NCBI GenBank assembly: GCA_000733355.1
Contig: JNVV01000012.1
Span: 709,655-773,654, forward strand
DNA: 64,000 bases
From: Falciphora oryzae
Taxonomy: Eukaryota > Ascomycota > Sordariomycetes > Magnaporthales > Magnaporthaceae
Reading direction: 5' to 3'
Below the pieces are notes generated by a model. It was not told the DNA's origin. It saw only the letters and a program-made list of their open reading frames with translations, and did not search any database. Positions 45,250-55,900 of this stretch are shown piece after piece. Within the stretch, counting starts at the first letter, position 1, and each line of letters starts with the position of its first letter. The position numbers and the translations under genes were made by a program.

Positions 45250-45540
45250 ATGTAGTTAGGACTCGGGTTAAAAATTCGGGTTGTCGATGCGGAATCATCC
45301 AGGTAGGGGCCCTAGGGCGAATGGGGTCGGTTAAACTCAAATTGGAAAATGGGGAGGGGGCCTAGTCTCCATCAAGGCTAACACGGAAATCGCCAAAGTA
45401 GCGTTTGTTCGGTTCAATACGTCACGAAAATATATAGTTATATAACTATATAAAGGAAAAAAAAGAGAAGCCCAACCGACAGCACATTAGAACCAATAAA
45501 TCTATCGATTATTTGCAGTACTGTGCATACATTCCCTCTC

Positions 45541-47316
45541 TCAGAGCGAAACAAAAGGCAGAATCACTCGGCTGGGATATTGCCCTCCGAAATGCACCAC
45601 ATGCGTCCCCTTGTTCTTCTCGTGGTCCGGCCTGGGCTTCGAAAAGGCTGCCGTCTCGGTAAACCCGGGGAACTGGCCCAGGACGTCGAGCTGGACCGAC
45701 TCGCCCTCCTCGTAGTCGACGCCCATGGCCCAGATGCCGATCTCCAGCTTGACCACCTCGCCCCGTGGCACCTTTTGCACCTCGTCGTGGGGGTGGAAGG
45801 GGAACTGCGGGTGCAGGGACTTGGACGCGTCGATCTTGCGCTGCGACGCCCGCAGCACGCCGATGGACCCGTTGTGCAGCGTCAAGCTCTGCCTCTCCTT
45901 GTCGGCCATGTCGTCGATGGACTTGACGGGCGCGCGGGCAAAGGGGAACTGCAGCTGGCTGAGCTCCTTGCCGTCGCGGTCGAGCTTGCGCAGCTGCACG
46001 AAGACGACGAGGTCGTCGAGGTCGTCGCAGCTCATGTACAGCTCCGCCTTGGGGATGCCGATGAGGCGCGTCGCCCGCGGGAAGGTGTGGCGGAACTTGG
46101 AGACCGACCAGCGGTCCTCCGAGTTGTGCGACACGGTGCCCGCCGCCGCCGGGGAAACCTCGGCCGACAGGGCTCCGCCGGGCGCGAGGTAGAAGGATCT
46201 GTAGTCCGTGTCCGGGACAGGGAAGTCGGGCAACACAATGTCGTGGGTGACGTCGCGGTCGCCAAAGGGGAGCGTGGCCCAGCGCACTTTGGGTGTCTTC
46301 TCCCAGTCGTTGTCGATGCCCTTGAGGTACCGGTCGAAGAAGAGCTTGAGCTCGTCGTAGCTCTCCTTGAGCGCGTACAGCTCGAACCACTCCTGGTAGC
46401 CGCTCCACTTGATCCACTTCTTGTCCGTGTTGACCTGCATCCAGCCGCGGACGGCGCCCATGGTGTGGATCTGGCTGAAGTCGGAGCCCGTGATGAAGCA
46501 CGGCACGTTGATCCTAGTCATGTCTACGCACTTGTCGTTCCAGTAGACGTTGGCGAGCGGCGAGCGGCGGTACATCTCGGCAAAGTCCTCGACACCCTGG
46601 TGGCCCTTGATGACCAGCTTGGTGATGAGGTCGTAGTTGCTCATGCTGAACCACCCGCCGCGGCAGAACTGCTCGCGGAAGATGTCGCCCGAGCCCTCCC
46701 ACGGCGCGATGGCCTTGAGCGACGGCGGGTTCTGCGCCGCTGCGTGCCACTGCATGATTGCCAGGTACGAGTTGCCCGCCATGCCGACGTTGCCGTTGGA
46801 CCACGGCAGCCTAGCCAGCGCCTCAATGACATCGTGCGCGTCCTCAGCCTCCTGCAGGCCCATGCACGGCGTGTCGCCGTCGCTGTGGCCGGCGCCGCGC
46901 GCGTCGACGCTCGCGATGGCATAGCCGCGCGCAACCCACCACGCCGGATCGAGGCCCTCGAACTTCTCCAAGCCGCTGACGTCCTCCTTCTTCAGACAGC
47001 AGGCCCACGTGCAGATGTTGAAGATCATGTCCAAGGCCGAGTACTTCTTGCCGTACGGCGACCAGGAGACGATGACAGGCACGTTTCCCCCGTCCGTCGC
47101 GGGCCGGTAAATGTCGGCGTACAGGCGGCACCCGTCGCGGACGATGATCTCGACGTCGTGGTCGACGCGGACGTCCGAGTCGAGCGTCCGGGCGCCAAAG
47201 GGCGCGGAGCCCTTGGCCAGCACTTGGGACTTGCCCGGCGTTGGCTCGACATAGCCATTGTTGCCGACTTCGGGCTTGTTCAGGGGCTTGAAGGCGACCT
47301 GGTAGGGGATCGGCAT
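45541..47316 (-). CDS. CocE/NonD-family serine hydrolase (second copy)
   Basis: A single exon of 591 residues. The N-terminal hydrolase domain has DGCRLYADIYRP, NVPVIVSWSPYGKKY, ARGYAIASVDARGAGHSDG and the nucleophile in NVGMAGNSYLAIMQW (G-x-S-Y). A helical cap follows, then the C-terminal beta-sandwich domain from about residue 370 to the end (LPFVSL). It differs from copy 1 in the elbow (GNSY against GISY) and in lacking introns, so it is not a recent duplicate. It shares a 700-bp divergent promoter with PhyH copy 2. The long opposite-strand ORF over it is a shadow of its GC-rich codons. Confidence 0.92.
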   Translation of the reverse strand: MPIPYQVAFKPLNKPEVGNNGYVEPTPGKSQVLAKGSAPFGARTLDSDVRVDHDVEIIVRDGCRLYADIYRPATDGGNVPVIVSWSPYGKKYSALDMIFNICTWACCLKKEDVSGLEKFEGLDPAWWVARGYAIASVDARGAGHSDGDTPCMGLQEAEDAHDVIEALARLPWSNGNVGMAGNSYLAIMQWHAAAQNPPSLKAIAPWEGSGDIFREQFCRGGWFSMSNYDLITKLVIKGHQGVEDFAEMYRRSPLANVYWNDKCVDMTRINVPCFITGSDFSQIHTMGAVRGWMQVNTDKKWIKWSGYQEWFELYALKESYDELKLFFDRYLKGIDNDWEKTPKVRWATLPFGDRDVTHDIVLPDFPVPDTDYRSFYLAPGGALSAEVSPAAAGTVSHNSEDRWSVSKFRHTFPRATRLIGIPKAELYMSCDDLDDLVVFVQLRKLDRDGKELSQLQFPFARAPVKSIDDMADKERQSLTLHNGSIGVLRASQRKIDASKSLHPQFPFHPHDEVQKVPRGEVVKLEIGIWAMGVDYEEGESVQLDVLGQFPGFTETAAFSKPRPDHEKNKGTHVVHFGGQYPSRVILPFVSL

Positions 47317-48016
47317 GTTAAGTTAGGGGCGAGAAGGGACGGCGTGTGTCCGTATGCAGAGGACTACTCCAGGTACCTAAACAAGACGAAAAAATGTCGA
47401 CGGCGGCAAGATGTCGGAGGGGGTGTCTTTGGTCTTTGGACATGACCTCAGTCAGGTATCCGGCAGAGACCATGGGCTGCTCAAGAAAGAAGCCGAAAGG
47501 AAACAACCCATTGCGACCCCGTCCCCCGGCCCTCGGCTCCGCCATGCACGGCGGGATAAAGATAGAAAATGGCCTTTGCCGTTTTCAAAATTCGATTACA
47601 CCCGGACCCCGCACGAGTGCATCCCCGCAGCGAACCCTTCTTAGGCGCAGGGCCAGGGTGCCCAATAGCACATCAACCCTGCAGGAGGGGCTCAGGAACC
47701 AGTCTACCCCGCAAACACTAAAAGCCCGCCCGAACCGAACCGAACCGAGTCCGGGCCCTCGACAGCGCACATTGCACGATGCCGAGCCGGGGTGTCGCGG
47801 TTCTTAGGAGAAGTCCCCTATGGCAGCGCGAGGACGACGGCAGACTAGGTGCTTATTAAATCGCCATCATTTCCAAGCCGAGTCGGCAAGTGAACAAGCA
47901 GTAAATCGCAAGTCGAACTTTTTTTTTCTCCCAAGATACACATTGGCCAAACCATCTTTTTCCCATCTTCAGCACTCTCCTTTGGACTCAACAATAGCCT
48001 CCTTTGTTGCCGCAGC
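47317..48016. other. Divergent promoter between CocE copy 2 and PhyH copy 2
   Basis: 700 bp with no gene. It holds the CCGAA array at 47730-47749, which could serve both genes, and T/C-rich tracts near the PhyH start. Confidence 0.6.
47730..47749 (+). promoter_or_regulatory. (CCGAA)3CCGAG array upstream of PhyH copy 2
   Basis: The same 20-mer as at 40137-40156, in the same orientation relative to its PhyH gene. It starts 287 bp before the ATG at 48017 and about 414 bp before the divergent CocE start. Confidence 0.6.
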
Positions 48017-49152
48017 ATGGCCACCGCGACCGTTGCCCGGCCAGCCGAGGCGTCGGAGCGCACCTTTGGCGCCCGGTTCGAGACCAAGGACCTGGTCGAG
48101 TTCGACGAGTCGGCCGTCTACGGCGACTGGCGCGACGAGTTCCACAAGAACGGCTGCGTGCTCATCAAGGGCCTCATCTCGCCGGAGCGCGCCAAGTACT
48201 ACGCCGACAAGCAGATCGAGTGGCTCAGGAAGTTTGAGCTCGGCTTCGACGAGAAGGGCCCCGAGACGTGGACGGCCGAGCACCTGCCCGTCAGCTTCAA
48301 GGGCGGCATGTACTTTGCCTACGCATCCACGCACGAGAAGATGTCGTGGGAGGCGCGGACCGAGCCCAAGGTCGTCGAGGTCTTTGAGAAGCTATGGGGC
48401 ACAAAGGAGCTGCTGTGCTCGTTTGACGGCATGAACATTTCCATGCCCAACCGCAAGGACCTGCAGTGGAGCCCGTGGCCTCACTGCGACCAGAACCCGG
48501 AGCGAAAGGGGTGAGCGGGACCCCCGAGCACACGCGCCTTAACTAGTTTAAAGAAAAGGAAAAGAAAAGAAAGCTGACGGGCCCCTCTCCCCTTTGCAGC
48601 ATGCAAGCCGTCCAGGGCCTCCTCAACTACGCCCCCAACGGCCCCAAGGACGGCGGCCTCATGCTTATGCGCGGCTCCTCCAAGCTCTTCAATGAGTTCT
48701 TCGCGCACAAGCGCGAGTCGGCCGACCACGAGGATGCGCCGCCGCCGGAGCTCAAGTACATGGATCTCTTCCTCTTCTGCGAGAAGGACGTGCAGTGGTT
48801 CAAGGACCGCGGCTGCGAGCTGATCAAGGTCAACATGGACCCCGGCGACTTTGTGCTCTGGGACTCGCGCACCATGCACTACGCCTGCCTGCCCGAGGGT
48901 GAGCAGATCCGCCACGTGCAGTACATCTGCATGACCCCCAGGAAGTTCGCCAACGACGAGGCCCTCGCGGCCAAGAGGCATTGCTTCGAGAACTGGATGG
49001 GCACCACGCACTGGCCGCACTGCAACATACGCCCGGCAGAGGAAAGGCCCATGAGGGACGGCAAGCTGTGCCCCAAGTACAGGACCGAGCCGTTCGAGAA
49101 GCCCGAGATCACCGACCAGGTACTGCGTCTGGCCGGTGTCAAGCATTATTAG
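48017..49152 (+). CDS. PhyH-family Fe(II)/2-oxoglutarate dioxygenase (second copy)
   Basis: Two exons, 48017-48510 and 48600-49152, across an 89-nt intron (GTGAGC..TTGCAG), giving 348 residues. The facial triad is visible as PWPHCDQNP (H-x-D) and DFVLWDSRTMHYACLPEGEQIRHV (distal His and Arg). The N-terminal YGDWRDEFHKNGCVLIKGLISPERAKYYADK and C-terminal THWP-H-N.. LRLAGV blocks match copy 1 (38600-39871), so the two are paralogues; copy 1 has an extra intron near its N-terminus. Such enzymes hydroxylate, epoxidise or desaturate small molecules using 2-oxoglutarate and O2. Confidence 0.93.
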
Positions 49153-49499
49153 GGGCAGGGACAGAGGAATGGGGTTTGTTTGGATAGGGTTCGCCACGAT
49201 AATAATTGCCGGTTCATAGCAATGAATGAAATGAGGAGAAAGAAACAAGTGGGGAAAAACCATGACCAATGCTATCTTTCGGTTCCTGTCACAGATTGAG
49301 AATGCTTCTCGAGCGCACACGGGCTGGTTCGGTCGGGTCTATGCTCCAGGACAATTCCCCATGGAGTCGGAATCAAGTGATATGGATCCCTTGCGCCCAG
49401 TAGCGAAGCCAACATTTTGCCCGAGCCGACGCAACCCTGGAGGGCCGCATCAGGTCTGCCAGTGCAGCAAGCCTCCACGCACCGGCCCCACCTTACCCC

Positions 49500-49583
49500 G
49501 TGGGGAAAACGCGGGAGGATTGGTGGGAACCCAACCCGAGTGTGGGGAAAACGCGGGAGGATTGGTGGGCACCCAACCCGAGT
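49500..49583. repeat. 42-bp direct tandem repeat (two copies) in the MFS promoter
   Basis: Units 49500-49541 and 49542-49583 differ at a single base. A partial third unit begins at 49584. Each unit contains a CCCGAG element near its end. The array is about 250-330 bp upstream of the MFS start codon, so it may double regulatory sites. Confidence 0.85.
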
Positions 49584-49828
49584 GTGGGGAAGGAGGCAGG
49601 GGTAAAAAAAAAGGGAGGATGACGGAGACGGCAGCAACCTGACCTGGGGCCAGAAGCCCATGTTCACTCGTGGGCGCTCGTGTGTTTTACTCGCCATAAA
49701 ACGCGCTTCGCAGCCAGTGCCGCCGGCTGAGCCCTGGCTGCTAACATTCAATTATCGTCCGGATGTTCCTGCCCACTGGTTAGCCAGCCAGTTTCCATCT
49801 TCCCCTTTGTACTGGACCGAGTTTCGAG

Positions 49829-51893
49829 ATGGCGGCCGTCAAGAAACAAGATTCTTTCTGCGCCCACGTCGAGGATGCCGCTGTCGACGACGGAAAGCTC
49901 CAGGTCGACCGCTCCAAGGTCAATGTGAGCGGCACCATCCAGCTTACCGCGGGCAAAATCGTCTACATCCCAGCGCCCACTGCGGATCCCAGGGGTAAGC
50001 CCTCGCTGGGCGAGCGCGCGACTTCTCCACGGTTTGATTAAGCCATCCGAGCGATTTGATTCGGTTCTTATCTTAGCTGACTTTTTCCCCCAGATCCTCT
50101 AAACATGGCCATTTGGCAGAAAATCCTCGTCCTGATCTGCCTGTCTTTCTGTAAGTTCGCCATCTTCCGAACCCTCCGAACTTATAAATTCGATAAAACA
50201 CGACCTAATGATTTTCTTTCCTTTGCGTCTTCCCAGTTTCCGTCGTCGGTCTCGGCATGGTTAGCGGTTTCGGCGGCCTTCTCGGCTTCTACATCCCCAA
50301 CTACGCAAAAGTCGGCAAAGGGTATGCCGAAATCAGCTACATGCTGAGTCTCCCGAACCTGACAATGTACGTTTGCATACGTAGTTTGCAGTGAGCAAGC
50401 GAAATCCCTGCTTCCCCTCCCCCTTTTACGACAGAACGTCGCAGTGTTGACACGACTACCTTGCCCAGGGGCTTCGGCAATCTGTTGGGCATGCCTATCG
50501 CCATCGCCGTCGGCCGGCGCAGCGTGCTCCTCTGCGCGACCGCGCTCATGTGCGCCAGTATCGGCCTTTGCGCGGGCGCGGGCACCTCGGCGGAAAACTA
50601 CGACTGGCACCTCGGGGCGCGCATGCTGCTCGGCGTGGCGGCGGGCCAGAGCGAAGCGCTGGTCCCCATGATCACGCAGGAGATCTTCTTCCTGCACGAG
50701 CGCGCGCGGTTCCTCACGATCCAGCAGACGATCCAAACCATCGCCGTGGCCATCTTTGTGCTCTTCGCCTCCCCGATCGCCGACGCCATCGGGCCCGCCT
50801 GGTGGTACGGCCTCGGCTGCATCCTGTGCGGGGTCTGCTTCCTCGTCTGCTTCTTCTTCGTCCCCGAGACCAAGTACTACCGCCCCCAGTCTGCCTACCA
50901 GGAGGCCGCGTCTGGCGGCGACAGCGACGGCGCCGGGTACCGGCTTCACACCGAAAGGCCCCCGCTCGACTTTGAGAACTACGAGGCGCGCACCTGGCGC
51001 TCCGACATGCGTCTCTGGATCGGCAAGCCGGAGTGGGGCAATGCTTGGACCGTCTTCAAGGATGCCTGGACCATGGTGCTGTTCCCGAATGTCTTTTGGG
51101 CTCTGGTCCTCAACGGTGTCACTCTGGGCGGCAACATTGCCATCAGCATGACGGTATGTGAAAATCCCTCCTGCTTTTGACTTGGGTACGAAAAACAATA
51201 TGCTTACTTGGCACCTGGCAACAACAGTACGGACGTGTGGTTGAGTCCCCGCCCTACAACTGGCCTACCTCTTCGACTAGCTACTCCAACGCCGGCCAAA
51301 TCATCACCTCTCTTGTTGGTATGCGTGCTGCTGAACATCGTCGCTCCCGATCCTTTCCTTTTCGAATTTGCTAACGAGAAACCCCATCCCCAGCTCTCCC
51401 GAGCTACGGCTACCTATCCGACTATCTAATCAAGTGGTTCGCCCGCAGACGCGGCGGCATCCACGAACCCGAGACCCGCCTCCTGCCCCTTTTCGTCCCC
51501 ATCTGCATCGGCGTCTTCACCATCGTCTTCTACGGCCAGGGCGCCGCGCACCCGGAGCGCTACCACTGGTTCACCTACGCGTGGGCGCTCGCGGCCTACT
51601 TCTTCACCTTCATCGGCGCCAACATTGTGGCCATCACCTACCTGCTCGACGCCTACCCCCAGCGCGCTAGCTCGCTGCTCGTCATCGTCTGCGCCCACCG
51701 CGGCTTCCTGTCCTTCGGCGTCAGCTACCGCGTGTGGGACATGATCGACGCCATGGGGTACGACGGCGCGTTTGGCATGTTTGGAGGCCTCACCGCCCTC
51801 ATGGGCATCCTGGGAATTGTCCTGTTCTTCACCGGCAAGTCTATCCGGCGGCACACCAGCCACTGGGTCACGGTCAGGGACAAGAACGCGTGA
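49829..51893 (+). CDS. Major facilitator superfamily transporter
   Basis: Six exons: 49829-49994, 50094-50150, 50237-50366, 50469-51153, 51228-51318 and 51394-51893. All introns are GT..AG (75-102 nt) and all joins keep frame, giving 542 residues with about 12 membrane helices. Helix 1 is rebuilt by splicing (ILVLICLSFFSVVGLGMVSG). Between helices 2 and 3 the loop GNLLGMPIAIAVGRRSVLL carries the conserved MFS G-x-x-x-D/GRR element. A large cytosolic loop (about 270-330) separates the two halves, with VPETKYYRP closing the first. It is likely a plasma-membrane proton-coupled carrier taking up the cluster substrate or exporting a product. It is the right end of the proposed cluster. Confidence 0.92.
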
Positions 51894-52651
51894 GGGACTG
51901 GAGTATTACTTGTCACAGCAGTTGTTGTGTCGTGGCACAAGGCGGGCTACCTTTGTAGTGCTCTCAGGCCTACCCCTGATGGGACGAGGTCACTGGGGTT
52001 TATGATGAACAGAGGAGAGGATGGCCCGGCGGGTTACTTCGGCATATTCTCGACCAATGACCTGCCTCTCTATATTTAGAAATTAATTAGCCGTAGTGCG
52101 TGCTCATGCTTATCCCAGAGCACCTCCGTATTGCTATCCTCACTCATAAGGCTTTTACACTTGCCCCTTCACAACATAAAAACCTTCACGAGGGCTATAG
52201 GAAGTGAACTTGCCTCCGGCTTAACTGAAACAACTTCGTGTAACTACCAGCAGAGTGCTCACCATACTCACATACGTCCCTTGAGCTCTAGATCCGCCAC
52301 CCGCCGCCCGCCGCCCGCGCCCCCGCCGGCGTTTGCCAGCGCCGTCTCGGCCGCGGACAGATCCCGTTCGAACTGCCTGATCTGCTTTTCACGCTGGCTC
52401 TGGAGCTCGAGCGCCTGCTTCTTCGCCGCTTGGACCCGAGCCCAATCGGCATTAAACGCACCGCTCTCGCGGGTCGCGGGGGCTCCGTATCTGTCGCCTG
52501 GATGGACGCAAATCTCGGCGGGGCCGCCTGACCCCAGGGAGCTTTAATTGCCATAATGGTGCTAGGCTTTGGCTTGGATATAATCATAGCCAGCGGCTGT
52601 ATTAACACCACAAAAAGCGTTAACGCCTACCATCGAAAGGTTATGCGATAG
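51894..52651. other. Intergenic with a short minus-strand coding remnant
   Basis: Between about 52540 and 52277 the minus strand reads ADWARVQAAKKQALELQ and LSAAETALANAGG, a GC-rich coiled-coil-like segment lacking a start. It may be the C-terminal end of a gene whose body was lost when the retroelement at its right arrived. Nothing else is recognised. Confidence 0.3.
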
Positions 52652-52946
52652 TGTAACCAGGGGTCAAAGACGGCTTGGAGAAAGAATCTCTAGATTGCAG
52701 ATAATCTTTCTATGGGCTTAAGAGATGCTTGAGGAGGGAGGAATCTTTCGTGAAGGACATAGGAGATAGCAAGGTTTATATAAACCCTTTGTAATCCGTG
52801 CGAAGTATCGAGTACATAATTCACACTGCCTTCCGACCTTCACCGTTTGGCCTTAGGGCCGCTAACCGCCTATGCGGGTCTTCGAACCTCCGTAAGGCCA
52901 ACTCGTAATGCCAACTAGTTAGGTCCACGGGTTCTTCCGTGTAACA
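52652..52946 (-). repeat. 3' LTR of the Gypsy element
   Basis: 295 bp, TGTAAC..GTAACA on the + strand. Matches 59351-59636 in the same orientation and 63643-63937 inverted. Confidence 0.9.
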
Positions 52947-52999
52947 CTATCCTCCTCTTCTTAGGGCGCGTTTCGAAACCTTCCGAGGCCCGCTTAAGG

Positions 53000-55900
53000 G
53001 ATGCGGCCGTGCCTATATCTTGTAGCACGCGGGGGTCCCTAGGTTTGTCGGGGTTAAGCCAATAAAAAGCAATAACGTGCTGCTTAAATCCGTCGGTATC
53101 GAAATGCTTTTAAGGTTCCCACGTCCAATCCTTTTTGCGTGGGTAATCTTCCCATCGGACAAAGTAACGAACCTTCCCGCCTGTATCCATGGAATCCATA
53201 ACCTTTTCTACAACGAAATCTCCTATAACCGAAAGGGCCTCCCGCAATACCTGGTTAGGGTTAGGTCGTGCCTGAATACCAAAGCGGTAGGGTTCGATAA
53301 AGGACACGTAAAAAGCGTTATGGATTTTCCAGGTTTTAGGCAGGGCCAGTCGTACCGCCGTGGGAGAAATAACCTTAAGGATCCGAAAGGGCCCGAGCAT
53401 TTTGGCATCGAATTTCTTAGCGGGGCGACGGGTCTTTATATGCCGGGCGTTTAACATAACGAACTATCCTTCGGTAAGGACCGGCGAGGGGCTTTTCCTT
53501 TTGTCGGCCCAATGCTTCATTCGTTCCCGGGCTTTCTCGAGGTGTTGTTTGGCTTTTTCGTGCACCTAGGTTATCCAATACCGGTAAAGTTAGCTTGCTA
53601 GATTGCGTACTCGTCCTAGGAAAGGGGGATTATTAAAAGCTGGGTGGTACCCGTAATTGGCGAAAAAGGGAATAATGGAAGTACTTGCCGAAAATATATT
53701 ATTATAGGCAAATTCCGCCGTAGGTAATAGCTCAACCCAGTTGGTCATTTCGTAATTTACGAAAAACCTAAGGTAGGCTTCCAGGCTTTAGTTAAGCCTT
53801 TCGGTTTGTCCATCCGTTTAGGGATAGAAAGCAGTGCTCATTTTTGGCTTGATGCCTACCAAACGGAGGAAGTTTTTCCACAAATAGCTCGTAAATTTGG
53901 AATCTCTATCAAAGATAATATCCAAAAGCATACCGTGCAATCGCTAGTATTCTTTAGCGAAAATGCGGATAAGGTTATCCGATTTCTTACCCTCGATTTT
54001 AAGGGGAACGAAATGCGCCATTTTGGTAAAGGGGTTTACCATTACCTAGATTGAATCGCACCTATCGCTTAAAGGGAGGTCCGTGATAAAGTCCATAGCC
54101 ACCGTTTTTTAAGGCTGGTAATGCAGCTCTATAAGTTGTAAGGGTCCAAAGGGGGCATGCTTTGGGGCCTTATTGCGTTAGCACTTCAGGCATCCCTTTA
54201 CGTATTCCCGGACTTTTGCTTCGATATTGGGCCACTAAAAGTGCCAAGTAATTAACTCGAGGGTTTTATCCATACCCATATATCCAGCGACTTTTATATC
54301 ATATTCAGATTTAAGGACTTCCTTTTGCAGGGCCTCCGTTGGCACCCACAATTTTTCCTTATAATAAAGGAAGCCATCCTTTACTTCTTTACCCTTTTCG
54401 GGCTTTTGGAAGCGACCCTGGTATTCGGGATCCGATATACCAGCTTGCTTAACTTTGTTAGTAAATTCCGTAGCCCACTTTAGGACTAGAATACTATAAA
54501 GCCGGCCTGGGGATAGGAAGAAAAAAGGTGCTTTTTGCAGCAAAGCTTTTTCCATGGGGTTATTTTTTTGTCCTTCCAAGGCCGAAATTTTTGCTAGGAA
54601 GTGTTTTTTTTGCAAGATCGTCGTAATCGGCTAATCCTTACTCCCCCCTTTCTTAAGCTTGTGCTAAGGTAATTTCGATAGCATATCGGCCTTTTCATTT
54701 TGCTTTTTTGGCCGGTAATTGATTATAAACCAATAACCAGCCAGCTATTGTGCCCATTTAGTTTGCTTTCGATTAAGGACTTTGGCCGTTAGGAAATATT
54801 CGAAGTTCCGGTAATCCGTATAAACCTCTATCCGGTGCTTTGCCCCTTCGAAGTAATGCTTCCACCTAGCGAAATAATCAACGACCGCCAAAAGTTCTTT
54901 ATCGTAGATTTCATAATTGATTTCGGCGGGCGACATTTTTCGTAAATGGAAAGCAACGGGGTGCAATTTATTGGTTTCGGGGTCCTTTTGGGATAACACC
55001 CCTCCAAAGGCAAAGTCCAAAGCGTTTACCTCGACTTGCGCCGGGAGAAACGGATCGAAATGCCGGAATATCGGAGGCGAAACGAAAGCGATTTTAAAAG
55101 CCTCGAAGGCCTGGTCCATCTCGGGGGTCCATCGCCATTGGCTTTTAGGCAGGGCGTTGGCCGTCGTTATAAGCCTAACGATTTTAAAAAACCCTTTAAT
55201 AAACCTCCTGTAAAAGTTAGCGAAGCTAATAAAGGATTGGGAGTCTTTAAGGCATTTGGGGGCTTCCTATTGCATAATAGCATCCATTTTATCCTTGGAC
55301 ATTGCGATACCGTCGGGTTCTATTATGTGACCAAGGAATTCGACCTCGTGCACCCCCCAAACGCATTTGCGAGGGGCTACGGTTAGGTTATGTTTGGTAA
55401 GGCGGCGAAGCACCTCCTTTACCAAATTATCGTGTTATTCCTTGGTTTTTGCGTATATTAGGAGGTCATCCAAATACACGAGGAGCCCGGCATCGATAAG
55501 GTCCATAAAGATATGGTTCATTATGCTTTGGAAGGTGGCGGGGGCGTTAATGAGGCCTATAGGTATAACCGTGAATTCGAAGACGCCGTATTTGCAGCGG
55601 AAGGCCGTAAGCCATTCGTGCCCTTTTTTTATCCGAATCAGGTTAAACCCGGTTTTAAGGTCGATTTTCGTTTTCCATTTGGCATTCCGAAGTCGATCCT
55701 GGAGCTTTGTAATAAGCGGGATAAGGCACCGAATCGGAATCGTTTTAGCGTTCACGTCCCTATAGTCGACCACCACCCTTAAGGGATCGAGGGGGTTTTT
55801 TTTTTCTGCGAATATAAGGGGCGAACTGTTGGCAGTTTTGCATGGCCTAACCTTGCCGGTTCGCATATGCTTTTCCAGCCAAGGCTTTAAAACGTCCAGC

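Noticed and set aside
45523..47445. 640-codon + strand ORF
   Set aside because: It is antisense to the CocE/NonD gene, whose motifs and ends fit a known family. The opposite frame is open only because of GC-rich codon bias, and its product is repetitive Val/Asp/Arg-rich sequence.
49500..49583. Possible CRISPR-like or minisatellite array
   Set aside because: Only two direct copies without spacers, in a eukaryotic genome; it is a simple tandem duplication.
28702..51893. Cluster as a secondary-metabolite biosynthetic cluster with a backbone enzyme
   Set aside because: No polyketide synthase, NRPS, terpene cyclase or prenyltransferase is present in or beside the block within this window; catabolic reading is preferred, although tailoring of a product made elsewhere is not excluded.
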